A DNA stretch of 64,000 nt from Rhizophagus irregularis. Its lineage: Eukaryota > Glomeromycota > Glomeromycetes > Glomerales > Glomeraceae. The stretch lies in the NCBI RefSeq assembly GCF_026210795.1, contig NC_089433.1, forward strand, positions 5,171,001-5,235,000. The letters are read 5' to 3'. Positions 20,037 through 30,485 of the stretch are shown here, piece after piece (the first letter of the stretch is position 1; each line of letters begins with the position of its first letter). Under the pieces are notes generated by a model. That model saw only the letters and a program-made list of their open reading frames with translations. It was not told the origin of the DNA and ran no database searches. The position numbers and the translations under genes are program-made.

Positions 20037-22871
20037 ATGGCTAACATTCGTTATGAATTAATTTTTAGTACATTAAATAAATCAAAATCATTAATAGATT
20101 TAAATATTCACAACAATTTAGAAAAGAAATACGAATACATAAAACAAATTATCCTTAATAATGAAGAAGAAATTCTTACGAAAGATGAAAAGTTAGAAGC
20201 AATAAAATTATTAAATAATATATTTGACAAAGATAAAATTCTTTATAATGAAGGAACAAAAAGAATTTGTGAAAATTGTCAAAAAGAATGTTTGGCCATA
20301 ACATATTGTGAATATTGTATTAGAAATTATTTAAAAGAAAATTTTTCAAATTGGACGTCCGAAAATGAAGATATTGATGATTTAATACGAAAATGTCAAA
20401 CGGAATCATATGCTCCTAATGGGATAATAGAATGGATTCCATATAATAATTTACGAAATATTACATATTTAACTAAAGGTGGTTACTCCGAAATTTATAC
20501 GGCGGATTGGATCGATGGAGAATATTTTCAATGGAATAATCAAGAACGAAAATTAAAAAGATTTGGAAAGCAACAAGTAATACTTAAAAGATTGGAAAAT
20601 GGTGAAAGCAATAACAGAAATTGGTTTGATGAGGTAAGAATTTTAACTTGATCAAGGGTATTTATAGGAGTGTAGGAGGTTTTATAGTACTCGTTCATAG
20701 TACCCCAAGAAAAATTTAACTCCGCGTAAATATTGTTCGTGTAACATCATCAGATTCGCATAGGTTAAATAGAAATAGAAAATAGACTATACCGCGCCAG
20801 TACTTTTTTATTGAGCGCCGCTTTTTTTAAAAAAAGAGTAAACTTTTTTTTATAGCGACCTTAAAAAGTACTACTAGGAAAAGGATTTATTTAGGAAAAG
20901 GATTTTTTTTAGGAAAAAAGTTTTTATAATCGGTCCCTTTCCCAAACTTCAAAAAAATGTTTAATCATATTCCGCTTAATAAATAAAAGAATTTTAACCT
21001 CAAATTTTTTATAACTTTGTACTTTTTATGATAAAACTAATATTTTTTGTAACTTAAAACTGATTTACAAGGGTTCTATATTTTGACCAAATATAAATAT
21101 CCTTGCATTTCAGTTTATTTTACAAAAGAAATTTAGTTTTGGAGTAAAAAATCCAAGTTTATAACGCGTTTTGATTCTTAATCTTAACGCTAATATTTCT
21201 AATTTAAAAAAAAAAAATCTTTTTTTTGTAGGATTAAGTGCAAAGTTTGATAAAGGATGAATATTTACCGAAATAATATGTCATTATTAAAAACTTCACT
21301 TTTCGTAAAATATAATTATATCGTTAATTTTCTACGCTCAAGCACTATTTGTCTCCCATTATTACATAATCTTGCATTTTTTTTTAAAAAAAAAAAATGA
21401 AAAAGAAAAATCGTAAGCGACAGATATCCAGCCACATTAATCTTCGCTATAGTTAAACATAAAAGAAATACATTTTTATGTGCAGGATGCGTGAAGTACT
21501 AATTCTTCGTTAATATTTTTCTCGAATTGTTACACAAAGCATTATTTTTGCTGAACATTGATGGCTTGAGGTGCAAATGGCAAAAGTTCAGAGTCGATAA
21601 TAGTTGGAAAAAAATAATATATATTCTTATTAGGATAATCATAATTGAGTGAATTTATTTACCGCACCCTGCGTTACAAAGCATCCTTCCTTTTTTGTAA
21701 ATTATTTATGTCGATCTTTAGTTTATACGCTGCACCCCCCTTAAAATGGCAAATGATAAACATAAAAATATATATAAATTTGTAACGCAGGGTGCGGTGA
21801 ATACATTATTTCATCATAATTTTATATTAATTTTATATTTGTAGGGTAAATCTCATCTAACTTTAAGCAACAAATGGTCCGGCGTAGTAAAATGTTACGG
21901 TTTAACAAAAGATCCATCAGATGGAAATTATATTCTCGTAATACAACAAATGGATATGGATTTAAGAAAATATTTACAACAAAATCATTATAACCTTACA
22001 TGGAAAGAAAAAATTGATATTATTTTTTATATAATTAATGCACTTTCTCAAATTCATAATGAGAATGCAATTCATAGAGATTTACATTCCGGAAATATAT
22101 TATTTTCCCAACTTAATCAAGAATTTTATATCAGTGATCTTGGATTTTGTGGATCAGCCGACAAAAAATTAAATAGTATATACGGAAATTTACCTTATAT
22201 AGCTCCAGAAGTTATTTCTAAAAAAGAAACCACTTTCGCATCTGATATTTATAGTATTGCAATGTTAATGTGGGAAGTTTCGTCCAGTCAATCACCTTTT
22301 ATTAATCATAAACATGATTACTATTTAGCAACGAAAATAATGGATGGAATGAGACCGAAAATAATGTCAAATACACCTCTAGAATATAAAAAATTAATGG
22401 AGCAATGTTGGCACGCTGATCCAACAAAAAGACCTGATATCAATAGTCTTTATAGTAAGATTTTTGAAATAAGAAAATTATATTATCAAAATGATCAATA
22501 CGAAAGTAATAAGCAACATGATAATATACAAATATTAGTTACAAGTAGTAATTGTACAAGCGCTAATAGTATTGCTAGTATTTATTCATTAGACAACAAT
22601 TCTAGTAAATTCGGAAATTTACCTGAAATAAGAAATGTTACCGAAGGTAAGATATCAGTATTTAGTTACTACTTTTTTAATACTAATTTTTAATTAAATA
22701 TTCTTTATATTATTTAGCTCATCGTAGTCAGCATAATTTTAGCATTCCGAACAGTAAGTAATTAATTTATAGATGAGAGTATATTAACCATAAATGAAAC
22801 GTAATTTATCCACTTTATCTTGTTTAGAAATTGAAGATATCGGGAATAATTCAATATCTGGTAAAAAATAA
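20037..22871 (+). CDS. TKL-type protein kinase B, four exons, 492 aa
   Basis: Exons 20037-20633, 21845-22646, 22718-22753 and 22828-22871; intron 1 is phase 0, the later ones phase 1. Same plan as kinase A: N-terminal CxxC pairs (Cys78/81 and Cys91/94), linker, then a kinase domain with Gly loop KGGYSE (147-152), Lys184 (VILKRL), Glu199, HRDLHSGN (276-283), DLG (297-299), an intact APE (319-321) and C-lobe WHADPTKRPD. It therefore has the residues expected of an active kinase, with DLG in place of DFG as in kinase A. A Ser/Asn-rich tail ends SISGKK. The first intron is 1211 bp against 85 bp in kinase A and contains a 138-bp MITE. A partial dead copy including the start of this intron lies at 39.1 kb. 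Substrate unknown; cytosolic signalling is the usual inference for this family. Confidence 0.88.
21661..21798. mobile_element. 138-bp MITE in intron 1 of kinase B
   Basis: Perfect 20-bp terminal inverted repeats: ACCGCACCCTGCGTTACAAA at 21661-21680 and its reverse complement at 21779-21798. AT-rich interior, no frame. A target duplication is not obvious. It accounts for part of the unusual length of this intron. Confidence 0.8.
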
Positions 22872-23207
22872 TTATGGTTGTCCATATATCATATAGTTCC
22901 AAACACCAGCGTTACGCTGCTGTTCATTTGTGTACTACAAGAAAAATTTTCATACATTTAAATTTTAAGAAACAATAAGAATTTTTAAATAAAAATTATT
23001 ATCCTAGTAATAGAAAAATACTATTTTTTACTATTTAAACCTTGTATATACTGTAGCACGTTCATCATGTATTATAGTTTTCAAATTTAAAACACTTCAT
23101 TAGAAATTAAATAAATGGGGTTTTGTTAACCTTTTTTCTTTATATTTTGTCCTTTCAGGAAGACGTATAATTTAACTATTTAGTTTAAAAATTTCGTGCT
23201 GCGTAAC
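22872..23207. other. Intergenic, no gene seen
   Basis: Short AT-rich spacer between kinase B and the candidate secreted protein; should hold the latter's promoter. Nothing recognised. Confidence 0.5.
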
Positions 23208-23828
23208 ATGACTCTTTTTACAATTTTGTTTTCATTTTTTTTTGCGTCGCTTCTCGTGTATGGATATCTAGTAGAAACAAAAGAGAAAAGTTATCCTATG
23301 ATCACTCAGATAAATGAGTTATTGAATTACTAGGCTGATATCAGAACGCTCATCCACGCTTACTCAGGCACATATACCAGATTTAATCTAGACTCACAAA
23401 GAATCCCGACAAATATTAAGCATACTTGGAAAACCTTAGACATATACATGTGTGGGCAGACCCATGAACTAAATCGTAAAAAAGCCTTCATTGCAATTAA
23501 AGCTCAAAATGAACACAATAACTCACCAAATATCCTGTTAATCACAATAAATGATTTCTTGTTTAATGATGACTTGGAGATAATTCCATGTTATACTGTA
23601 AGTTATGTTATTAAAATTATAGCAGCCGTAGATTATTTGGAAAATTTTGGATTACCTAGTAATTATTCAGATCAACACCACTTTGATTCAAACTTTCAAC
23701 TAATTAAATTAATTACAAATTATTGTACGAAAATTAAATTCTTTGAATTATATGTGCGCGTTGAAGTCAACGAAATCCATGACTTCTCCTTCCGCAAGAC
23801 CATATGCGTAATTATTTGTTTAAAATAA
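23208..23828 (+). CDS. Candidate small secreted protein, two exons, about 180 aa
   Basis: ATG at 23208 starts MTLFTILFSFFFASLL, a good signal-peptide core. The same frame runs to 23828 but is broken once by TAG at 23331-23333. That TAG is also a proper 3' splice end (TTACTAG), and two donors keep the frame: GTGTAT at 23256 (78-bp intron, 180 aa) or GTAGAA at 23271 (63-bp intron, 185 aa). Exon 2 (23334-23828) begins ADIRTLIHAYSGTYTRFN. The mature part has no membrane segment and five to six Cys (MCGQ, IPCY, NYC, and CVIIC at the end). I do not recognise the family. Alternatives: a pseudogene with a real nonsense codon. If spliced as proposed it would be an effector-like secreted protein. Confidence 0.5.
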
Positions 23829-24369
23829 AAAAAAAGGAAATAGGGTCTTTTTAAATAATTTTTTGCTGTATGAAATTTTTGTAATATTAAGTACCAAAAA
23901 TGTACAAAAGTTAAATTGCAAGTCATGATAATTCATGAGTCATGAATCATGACTCATGACTCATGACTTGTGCGAAAGTATTGTAATTTTGTATAATTAT
24001 TTTTATATATTACTAATTATTGCACATATTGTATAACAATTTTTATGCTGTTTTACACATTCCTCATAATAAAAATGGTTATTACTAACCTAAAAATTAA
24101 TAAAAGTCATGGGTTTATAATATTTGTATCTACTATATTGCAAAAGTTGCTTACGGGCGCTTAATAATGATCTGATGTGGCGCAAAATTTTTATCCAGAC
24201 CATCATATTAATTCTGTAATTAAACTTCATAAGCTTTATATTAAATAATATTAAATTCAGATTTTAATATCAATTTTGAATAATTTTTATATGCAATCAA
24301 TAATAGATTTAGCAGTAATTTTATTTAATTATTTATATAAAAATAAAATAAAGTAATATTTGTAAAATA
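23829..24369. other. Intergenic with a TCATGA palindrome
   Basis: No gene. Apart from the palindrome at 23919-23970 (separate entry) only AT-rich sequence is visible. Confidence 0.5.
23919..23970. repeat. Nested palindrome with ATGACTCAT sites
   Basis: Outer arms CAAGTCATGA (23919-23928) and TCATGACTTG (23961-23970) enclose an inner perfect palindrome (23934-23958; arms CATGAGTCATGA / TCATGACTCATG around one A). It holds three ATGASTCAT sequences, the consensus bound by Gcn4/AP-1-type bZIP factors. Its place, about 90 bp after the secreted-protein frame, fits either a regulatory cluster or a hairpin-prone repeat. Confidence 0.6.
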
Positions 24370-25560
24370 TTTAGATTACTTTAAATCGAATATATAGAAA
24401 GTAAGTAACGGAAATTGACAAAGTAAGTAACGTAAAGTCACATGATCTATTACGTTACCTCTCTTATATAGTAAGGTACGGAACGTAAATTTTTTTGGTA
24501 AATACTTTACGTTACTCCTTATATTTGCCACATGATCGCGTCATGTTTATTTGTTTATCGAATCTCGTTTTCAGTATAGTTTCGTTTCTTACTCATTTTT
24601 TTGTTTTTTTTATTTTGTTTCTGTTTCATATTTCGGTTTTCACTAATTTTATTTTCATTTTTTATTTAGTTATTTTAGTTCTTTCAGTTCTATAAATAAT
24701 AAAGGTATGTTTTTTATTTTTCATTTATTTTTTTTATTTCGTTTTTATCTTATTTACTAACTTCATTTTTTTTTTACTTTATGGTTTATTTTTTTACTTG
24801 GTTTTCTATCATTACCCAACCTCTTATCATGATCATTTTTTTATTTTTTGTCCCTCATCATTTTTCACCTCATATTACTTCTCATTATTCGTCTCCCATT
24901 ATTTCTATTACATCTTTTCATTTCCCATTATTTCTTTTTCTCTCCTGTTTACTTCCCATCATTTCTTTTTGCCTCTCATCACTTCCTTTCGTCTCCCATC
25001 CTTTCTTTTTGTCCCTCATCACTCCTCTTCGTCTCCCATCTCCCATCACTCTTTTTCATCTCCCATCATGTCCTATTTCTCCTTTTTGTTTCCTATCACT
25101 CCCTTTCTTCACCTATTACTTTCCATTACTCTATTGTTATTTCATTTTTTTATTAGCATTTTTCTCCTTGATCATTGTAATTTATTTATCTTTTTTATTT
25201 ATTGTTATTGTATTTTTATTTGTATCACTACATTAAAATAAATACAGTGATTTTTTTCGTTAAAATCGAAGATGTGTGACTTAAATTTAATATTTGCAAA
25301 TAAAATTTCATTAAATAAATCGATTATTTTGAATAAATGTGTTTGCAAAAAAATTTTAAAATATTTTCGAAATAAAATTTTAAGTTTAACCGATTTTTAA
25401 ATTTACCTTACATTCTGTACCTTATATAAGGGGAGTAACGTAAAGTAAATATAATTGACTTTACGTTCCGTGCCTTATATAAGGGGAGTAACGTAAATTG
25501 ACCTAAAACAGTAATTTTACGTTACTTACTTAGCCAATTTCCATTACTTACTTACTACCT
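24370..25560. mobile_element. Non-autonomous TIR element with pyrimidine-rich core, about 1.2 kb
   Basis: Left end (GTAAGTAACGGAAATTG, AAGTAAGTAACGTAAA, GGTACGGAACGTAAA, TTTACGTTACTCC) and right end (GGAGTAACGTAAAGT, TTTACGTTCCGTGCC, TTTACGTTACTTACTT, CAATTTCCATTACTTAC) are inverted copies of each other over roughly 130-150 bp, and each carries several AGTAACGTAAA motifs. The core (24570-25240) is a T/C-rich tract with TCTCCCATCACT-like repeats and no believable gene. Exact termini and target duplication not resolved. The right end lies about 30 bp from the stop of the bromodomain gene. Confidence 0.7.
24570..25240. repeat. Pyrimidine tract with CTCCCATCA-type repeats
   Basis: Strong strand asymmetry: almost only T and C on the plus strand, with recurring CATCA(C/T)TCC and GTCTCCCAT units. 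Open frames of 100-150 codons exist in all three plus frames, the signature of stop-poor low-complexity DNA rather than of a gene. Confidence 0.75.
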
Positions 25561-25585
25561 GCCGCTTTAAATCTAAATTATTAAA

Positions 25586-27667
25586 CTAAATTGTATTATA
25601 TATATAATTAGACATTACTTCTTTAACAGGTTTCCATAAAATACGACGAAAACCAATTACTAAAACAACAAATCCTTTTAATTTATTAGGATTTGATTTA
25701 ATTATTTTAATACGTTTATCAAATACTCCTGAACTAAAATAATTAATAACTTCTCCTTTTGAAATTGTATTCATATATGATTCTAATTGATTTATACCAT
25801 CATTTAATATTTCATTTATAGTTGTTTGATTTGTTTTTTTAAATTCTTTTGACCAATATGTATATGATCTTTTCAATAAAATTTCTTCACTTTCTTTCTC
25901 AAGAATTTTATCTAAATTTTCTAATTCATTTGCACCAAATTTATCTTTTTGATTTTTTATTAAACCAACCAATGAAATATATTTTAATTCTAAACTAATA
26001 TAAATATCTCCAGTTCCTTTTAAAATAAAAATATCAGAATAACCAAAACGTCCTGATCCTTTTGATTTTGTACCATCCATTACTAATGAAAGTTCTGGAA
26101 TACGATATTTTAATGGTAAAAGACTTTCAACAATTGCTTGAAGCATTGATTCATTTGCTGAAGATAAAGATATTTTTGATCTTGTTAATAAAAAAGTTTT
26201 TAAAATCTCAATAAAAGGTATAATATTATTTTTAACAAGATCTTCATATGCTGAAGCAACAAGAAGTGCATCATTAATAACTTGTCTATATATTAAATTA
26301 TCTTTATTTTGTTCTAAAATTTGACTTTGTTTTTTCCAAGATCTATCTGTATCATCAGCATCATTATCTCTTATTCTTTTTAATTCTCTTATTTGTTTAT
26401 TTTGAAAAATAAGTTTTTCATTCCATTTTTTATTAAAAATAGATTCTAATGCTTCACCTGAACAATATACTTCACTGTTAATATCATTATATGTATAACA
26501 GTTGCGAAATATTAAATGAATATCATTTTCAAATTCTTCTAAACTTATATATTGATTATTTTCTAATTTAGAATTTATAGTAAATAGATCCATTGGATGT
26601 TTTATATCTTTGTTTTTAATATCTTCAGCATATTTATAAAATAAATTAGCATAAGATTCATCTTCAAGTTCATGAAGAATATCATAACAAAAATTAATAA
26701 GTTTAATATTCTTTTTAGGTAAATTTAATTGTGAAGTTTCAGAAACTTTGGATGTTTCTTTTTGAAGTGATATATCTGATTGTATATCTGTTTGTAAAAT
26801 CTCTATTTTTTTTGAAAAAGATTTAAAATTTTCCTTCTCATATTCTTTAATGATTTCTTGCTTTTGTGAAGTCTTAAAAAAACCAGCAGGAACTTCATTT
26901 GTTTCTTTTGAAGGTGATTTAACATTAGAAATAACAGCTGTCTTTTTTGGAAAACTTGCAACATTAGTAATATCAGATATTAGATTTTTCTTTTCATATT
27001 CCTTAATGATTTCTTGCTCTTGTGAAGTTTTAGAAAGATCAGTAGGATCTGTTTCTTTTGGAGAAGATGCATCATTATAAATAGCAGGTGTTAGATTCTT
27101 TTTTTCATATTCCTTAATAATTCCTTGCCAGAATGCTTGCAATCTTTTTGCATAACGCAACCGTTCTGTATTTAACTGTTATAAGAAGATATAAGATTAT
27201 TAGTAGTGCATTAAATTTATTTAGTAATAAAGAAGGTACATAGCCAATTCCTCCTCCAGAATTAGCAGACTTTATCAACAACAAAGTTAGGGTGCCTGAG
27301 TTGAGAGCTTGGGCTGGTTACCAAGGTTGTCAAAACAGTAATTCTCACTTAGGTGACTACGACGAGTATTAGGAGTTACCCACACTTTGCAAAATAAAAA
27401 TAAACGCACCTTATCCTTTACTGCAACAAAAATATCTGGTTCTAATAATTTTTTGGCTACATTTAAAAAACGTTTGTACCAAGTGATATCAATGCTTTGC
27501 CACTTTGCCAATGTTAATGAAGAGCTAGTTAGTTGGGTTAGTGAAGCAATTATGGTATCTTGATTAAGGCTTAAAAATCTGCAGTATGACAAACAATTAT
27601 TTGACTCAATTAAATAAGAAACAAGAGACTCATATCCAATATAGTTTTCAGTTGTTTTTGTATTCAT
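25586..27667 (-). CDS. Bromodomain plus PD-(D/E)XK nuclease-like protein, three exons, 654 aa
   Basis: Proposed exons (minus strand): 27667-27349, 27295-27240, 27175-25586, with GT-AG introns of 53 and 64 bp that restore one frame from ATG 27667; earlier exon choice is inference. Residues 1-125 are unrecognised. Next come three EIIKEYEKKN-like repeats (about residues 143, 180, 232) in a Lys/Ser/Thr-rich linker. Residues about 285-375 form a bromodomain: KHPMDLFTINSKLENNQY, then FENDIHLIFRNCYTYN with the acetyl-lysine-contacting Asn. The C-terminal part (about 430-640) has YSDIFIL followed by ISLELKY, an Asp and a Glu-x-Lys in the spacing of a PD-(D/E)XK fold. A chromatin-targeted nuclease or nuclease-derived protein is a reasonable inference; activity is unproven. 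The bromodomain ZA loop lacks the usual WPF. Confidence 0.72.
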
Positions 27668-27832
27668 GTTTAGTAACTAAACTCAAAAAAAAAAAATATA
27701 TAATATAAAGTATTTGTTTAGGAAGAATATAAATATTTCTGGGAATATTTATAGAGCAAGAATATTTATAGAGCAAGAGAAAATAAAAAAATAAAGCAAA
27801 AGTACTATTTATAGTAAGAGAAATTAGGGATC

Positions 27833-27948
27833 TTAAATATAAAAACGGTAATGACTCAGACTGACACATTTACACGAAAAAAGCACTATATTAAATATAA
27901 AAACGGTAATGACTTAGACTGACACATTTACACGAAAAAAGCACTATA
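27833..27948. repeat. 58-bp tandem duplication upstream of the bromodomain gene
   Basis: Two adjacent 58-bp units (27833-27890, 27891-27948) differ at one base (GACTCAG versus GACTTAG). They lie about 170-280 bp upstream of the bromodomain gene start. Near identity means a recent duplication, possibly doubling a promoter element. Confidence 0.9.
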
Positions 27949-28989
27949 AAATACTCAGCTTTTATCAGTCAAACTCAGTCCAACCCATTATTACAGTAGA
28001 TTATAAACTGTATATACGATTCATGTAAGGATGAAAAGAAATAAATATATTAGATAAGTATGGTTCACATTACATAAATAGAATCGTAATTTATCATATT
28101 AATCTAGAACAAACTAGCAAGAAAAAAATAATACGAGGCATGTATACAACATATATACCAGATGATACAGTATATTGTTATATCAGATCGATCTTTAATA
28201 AGATATTGAGCGTTACACAAAATTTTTACCATATGTTTTTCAGTTTGTAAGTTATATCATTTAATAGTACCAGTGATTTTTTATGACAGATCATGACAGA
28301 TCTTTATAATATATCCTTTTTTTTGACTCGTATTTCAGCTTTCATTTGGATTTACAAATATTTTATGAAATACTAGTAGAATTAACTTGCTTCCTATATT
28401 ATTAAATATTATTAATTTATTACACGTAAAATATTATGAATAATTAAAAAATAACTTATAATCTATATTATTAAATAATTTTTAAATAAATAGCTTAAAT
28501 AATTATATAAATAGTAACACAAGATACTTGATTTAAAGCCAGGTATGATCCAAAGGGTTACTTAACTCTTAAGAAGTGCGGTACAGTAATAGAATTTAAA
28601 AGTACTTGTTATCTATATAATTAAATAAATTTTAATAAATTATATTATTAAATAATTTTTGTAAACATTAAACATTAAATAATATAAATAAATAAATAAC
28701 TTATTCCCTATATTAAGATTTTTAAAAATACAGCAGAAAAAGTCAAATATTTTATGTAGATCTTTCCTTTTTTTTAGATAGTGTGGGCCAGAGTTTCGTT
28801 ACATTTAAATACTGACCGACATTATCGTAATTCTGGCCCTAAAAAGAAGCTTATTCTTGCCGATCATGTGACTTTAATATGTAATATGTATAATAAAAAT
28901 AAAAAAATAAAATAACTTATTACCTTACCACTCTTTAGAATAAAATAAAATAAATAACTTATTACTAAAAAATTAGAGAATTTCTTCGA
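27949..28989. other. Intergenic, AT-rich, no gene seen
   Basis: Contains imperfect repeats of AATAACTTATT.../TATTATTAAATAATTTTT (28380-28720) and a short foldback at 28785. No coding frame recognised. Confidence 0.5.
28785..28839. repeat. GGCCAGA foldback, 55 bp
   Basis: GGGCCAGAGTTTCG and, inverted, GGGCCAGAATTACG face each other (about 12 of 14 matching). The same GGCCAGA(A/G)TTA ends occur at 40256-40330, so this looks like a family of very short foldback elements. Confidence 0.5.
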
Positions 28990-29779
28990 CATTCAAGTCA
29001 AATCTCTATTAAATATCCTCCTACAAGCACTTTAATACACCACTTCTACGCCCAGTGGCGCTACAAAAAATCGCAGAACTACATGAGATATGGTACCCAC
29101 GGATCTCGAAACACCAAAAGATCGCACACATAAACCTCCAGACATCGTTAAAAATTGTATTACATATCCTAAATCCCAATGGACGATACATCACAACAAC
29201 CATAACAAAGACATCATAATGGGTAAAACTATCGCACAAGTCCAAATTCTCCTTCAATAACATATTTGGAACACTGCATCAACAATATTTCTCCTCAAGA
29301 CCATATGAATACACCACGTCGAAAAGACATAATACTTACTAAATATCAAGGATGTACATTAAACTCTTATTACCCTTACGACTTCCGACAAAATGTGTTA
29401 TTACAACCCTATAAGAAATATGTATACGGAAAGGATACGTTTTGTATACATTTTATGTACGTTTCTATAGATTCCGTATACAAATTCCGTATATTTAATA
29501 AGCAATTCATTTTTGAACATTTTTAAAGTATACGGAAAAAATTAATCATACGGAATGTATACGGAATTTTTAAACTTAATATTTTTAGAAAATAATTTTA
29601 CAAAAATCTCGTATCATAACACGAGATCACGTGATTATTTATTGTTTTGTTTAATTTGTTATGATACGTTTTTTGTTTTTTATATAAACCCTTACTTTGA
29701 TGAGTTTGATCTTCCAATCTTCCTTTCTTCCTTCTCTTTTCTCTTGTCTTATTTTTGTTATTTTTTCTAAATTTTTCTT

Positions 29780-30125
29780 CTTTTTTCGTCACCCTCCTTT
29801 TAAAAAAAAAATTTTTTTTTCGTACCTCACTTTAAAAATTTTTTTTCATCACTCTCCTTTAAAAAAAAAATTTTTTTTCGTCACTCCCTTAAAAAAAAAT
29901 TTTTTTTTGATTTTATTCTTTTATTCCCACTCTTCTTTTTTTTAAAAAAAATTTTCTTCTTTCTATCTCTATTCCTCTTTATAAAAAATTTTTTATTTTT
30001 CTAACTTTGACGTCCTCTCTTTAAAAAAAAAATTTTTTTTAACTTTCCTAACTTCGTTACCCTCTTTTTAAAAAAAATATTTTTTTTTTGATTTATTCTT
30101 TATTCCCCTTTCTTTTTTATTTATA
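29780..30125. repeat. Degenerate A-run/T-run repeat array
   Basis: About seven units, each an A run directly followed by a T run (AAAAAAAATTTTTTTT) and then a short pyrimidine spacer such as CGTCACTCTCCTTTT. Each unit is self-complementary at its centre. Low-complexity frames over it are not genes. Confidence 0.75.
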
Positions 30126-30159
30126 TTTATCCCTTTTTTTATTTCATAGGCCAGCAGAT

Positions 30160-30485
30160 TTTTTTTGTGAGAAGATTCAGTTTCTTTTTTCTTTTTTGTA
30201 GATCAGTTTGGGAGTCTTTTCCTTTCCTTTTTGTAGGATTGTTCAGGATTTTTTTCTTTTTTTAGGTCAGTTCGAATTTCTTTTTTTTTTTTGTAAGTTG
30301 GGTTCAGATTCTTTTCTTTTTATAGGTTGTTTCAGTTTTGTTGCTTCAGAGTCTTCTTTTTTTGTAGTCAGTTTTGGATTTATTTTGTTGTTTTGGTTTC
30401 TTTTTCATCAGATGCTTCATAATTCTTTTCATTTATGTAGGTCAGACATTCTGGAGTTCTCTTTCTTTTTTTGTAGGAATGCTGA
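30160..30485. repeat. Array of TTTTTGTAGGTCAG-like units
   Basis: Seven or so degenerate units of 35-60 bp, each with a T-rich run ending in (G)TAGG followed by TCAGTTTGGATTC or close variants. Every unit looks like a 3' splice site (polypyrimidine plus TAG). The 95-codon frame over it is low-complexity and not called as a gene. Confidence 0.65.

Noticed and set aside
24781-25241. Overlapping frames of 102-151 codons on the plus strand
   Set aside because: Three frames are open at once over a T/C-only tract; the peptides are Phe/Ser/Leu/Pro runs. This is stop-poor low-complexity DNA inside a TIR element.
27648-27869. 73-codon minus-strand frame upstream of the bromodomain gene
   Set aside because: Hydrophobic AT-driven frame across the promoter and tandem duplication; overlaps the start of the better-supported exon 1.
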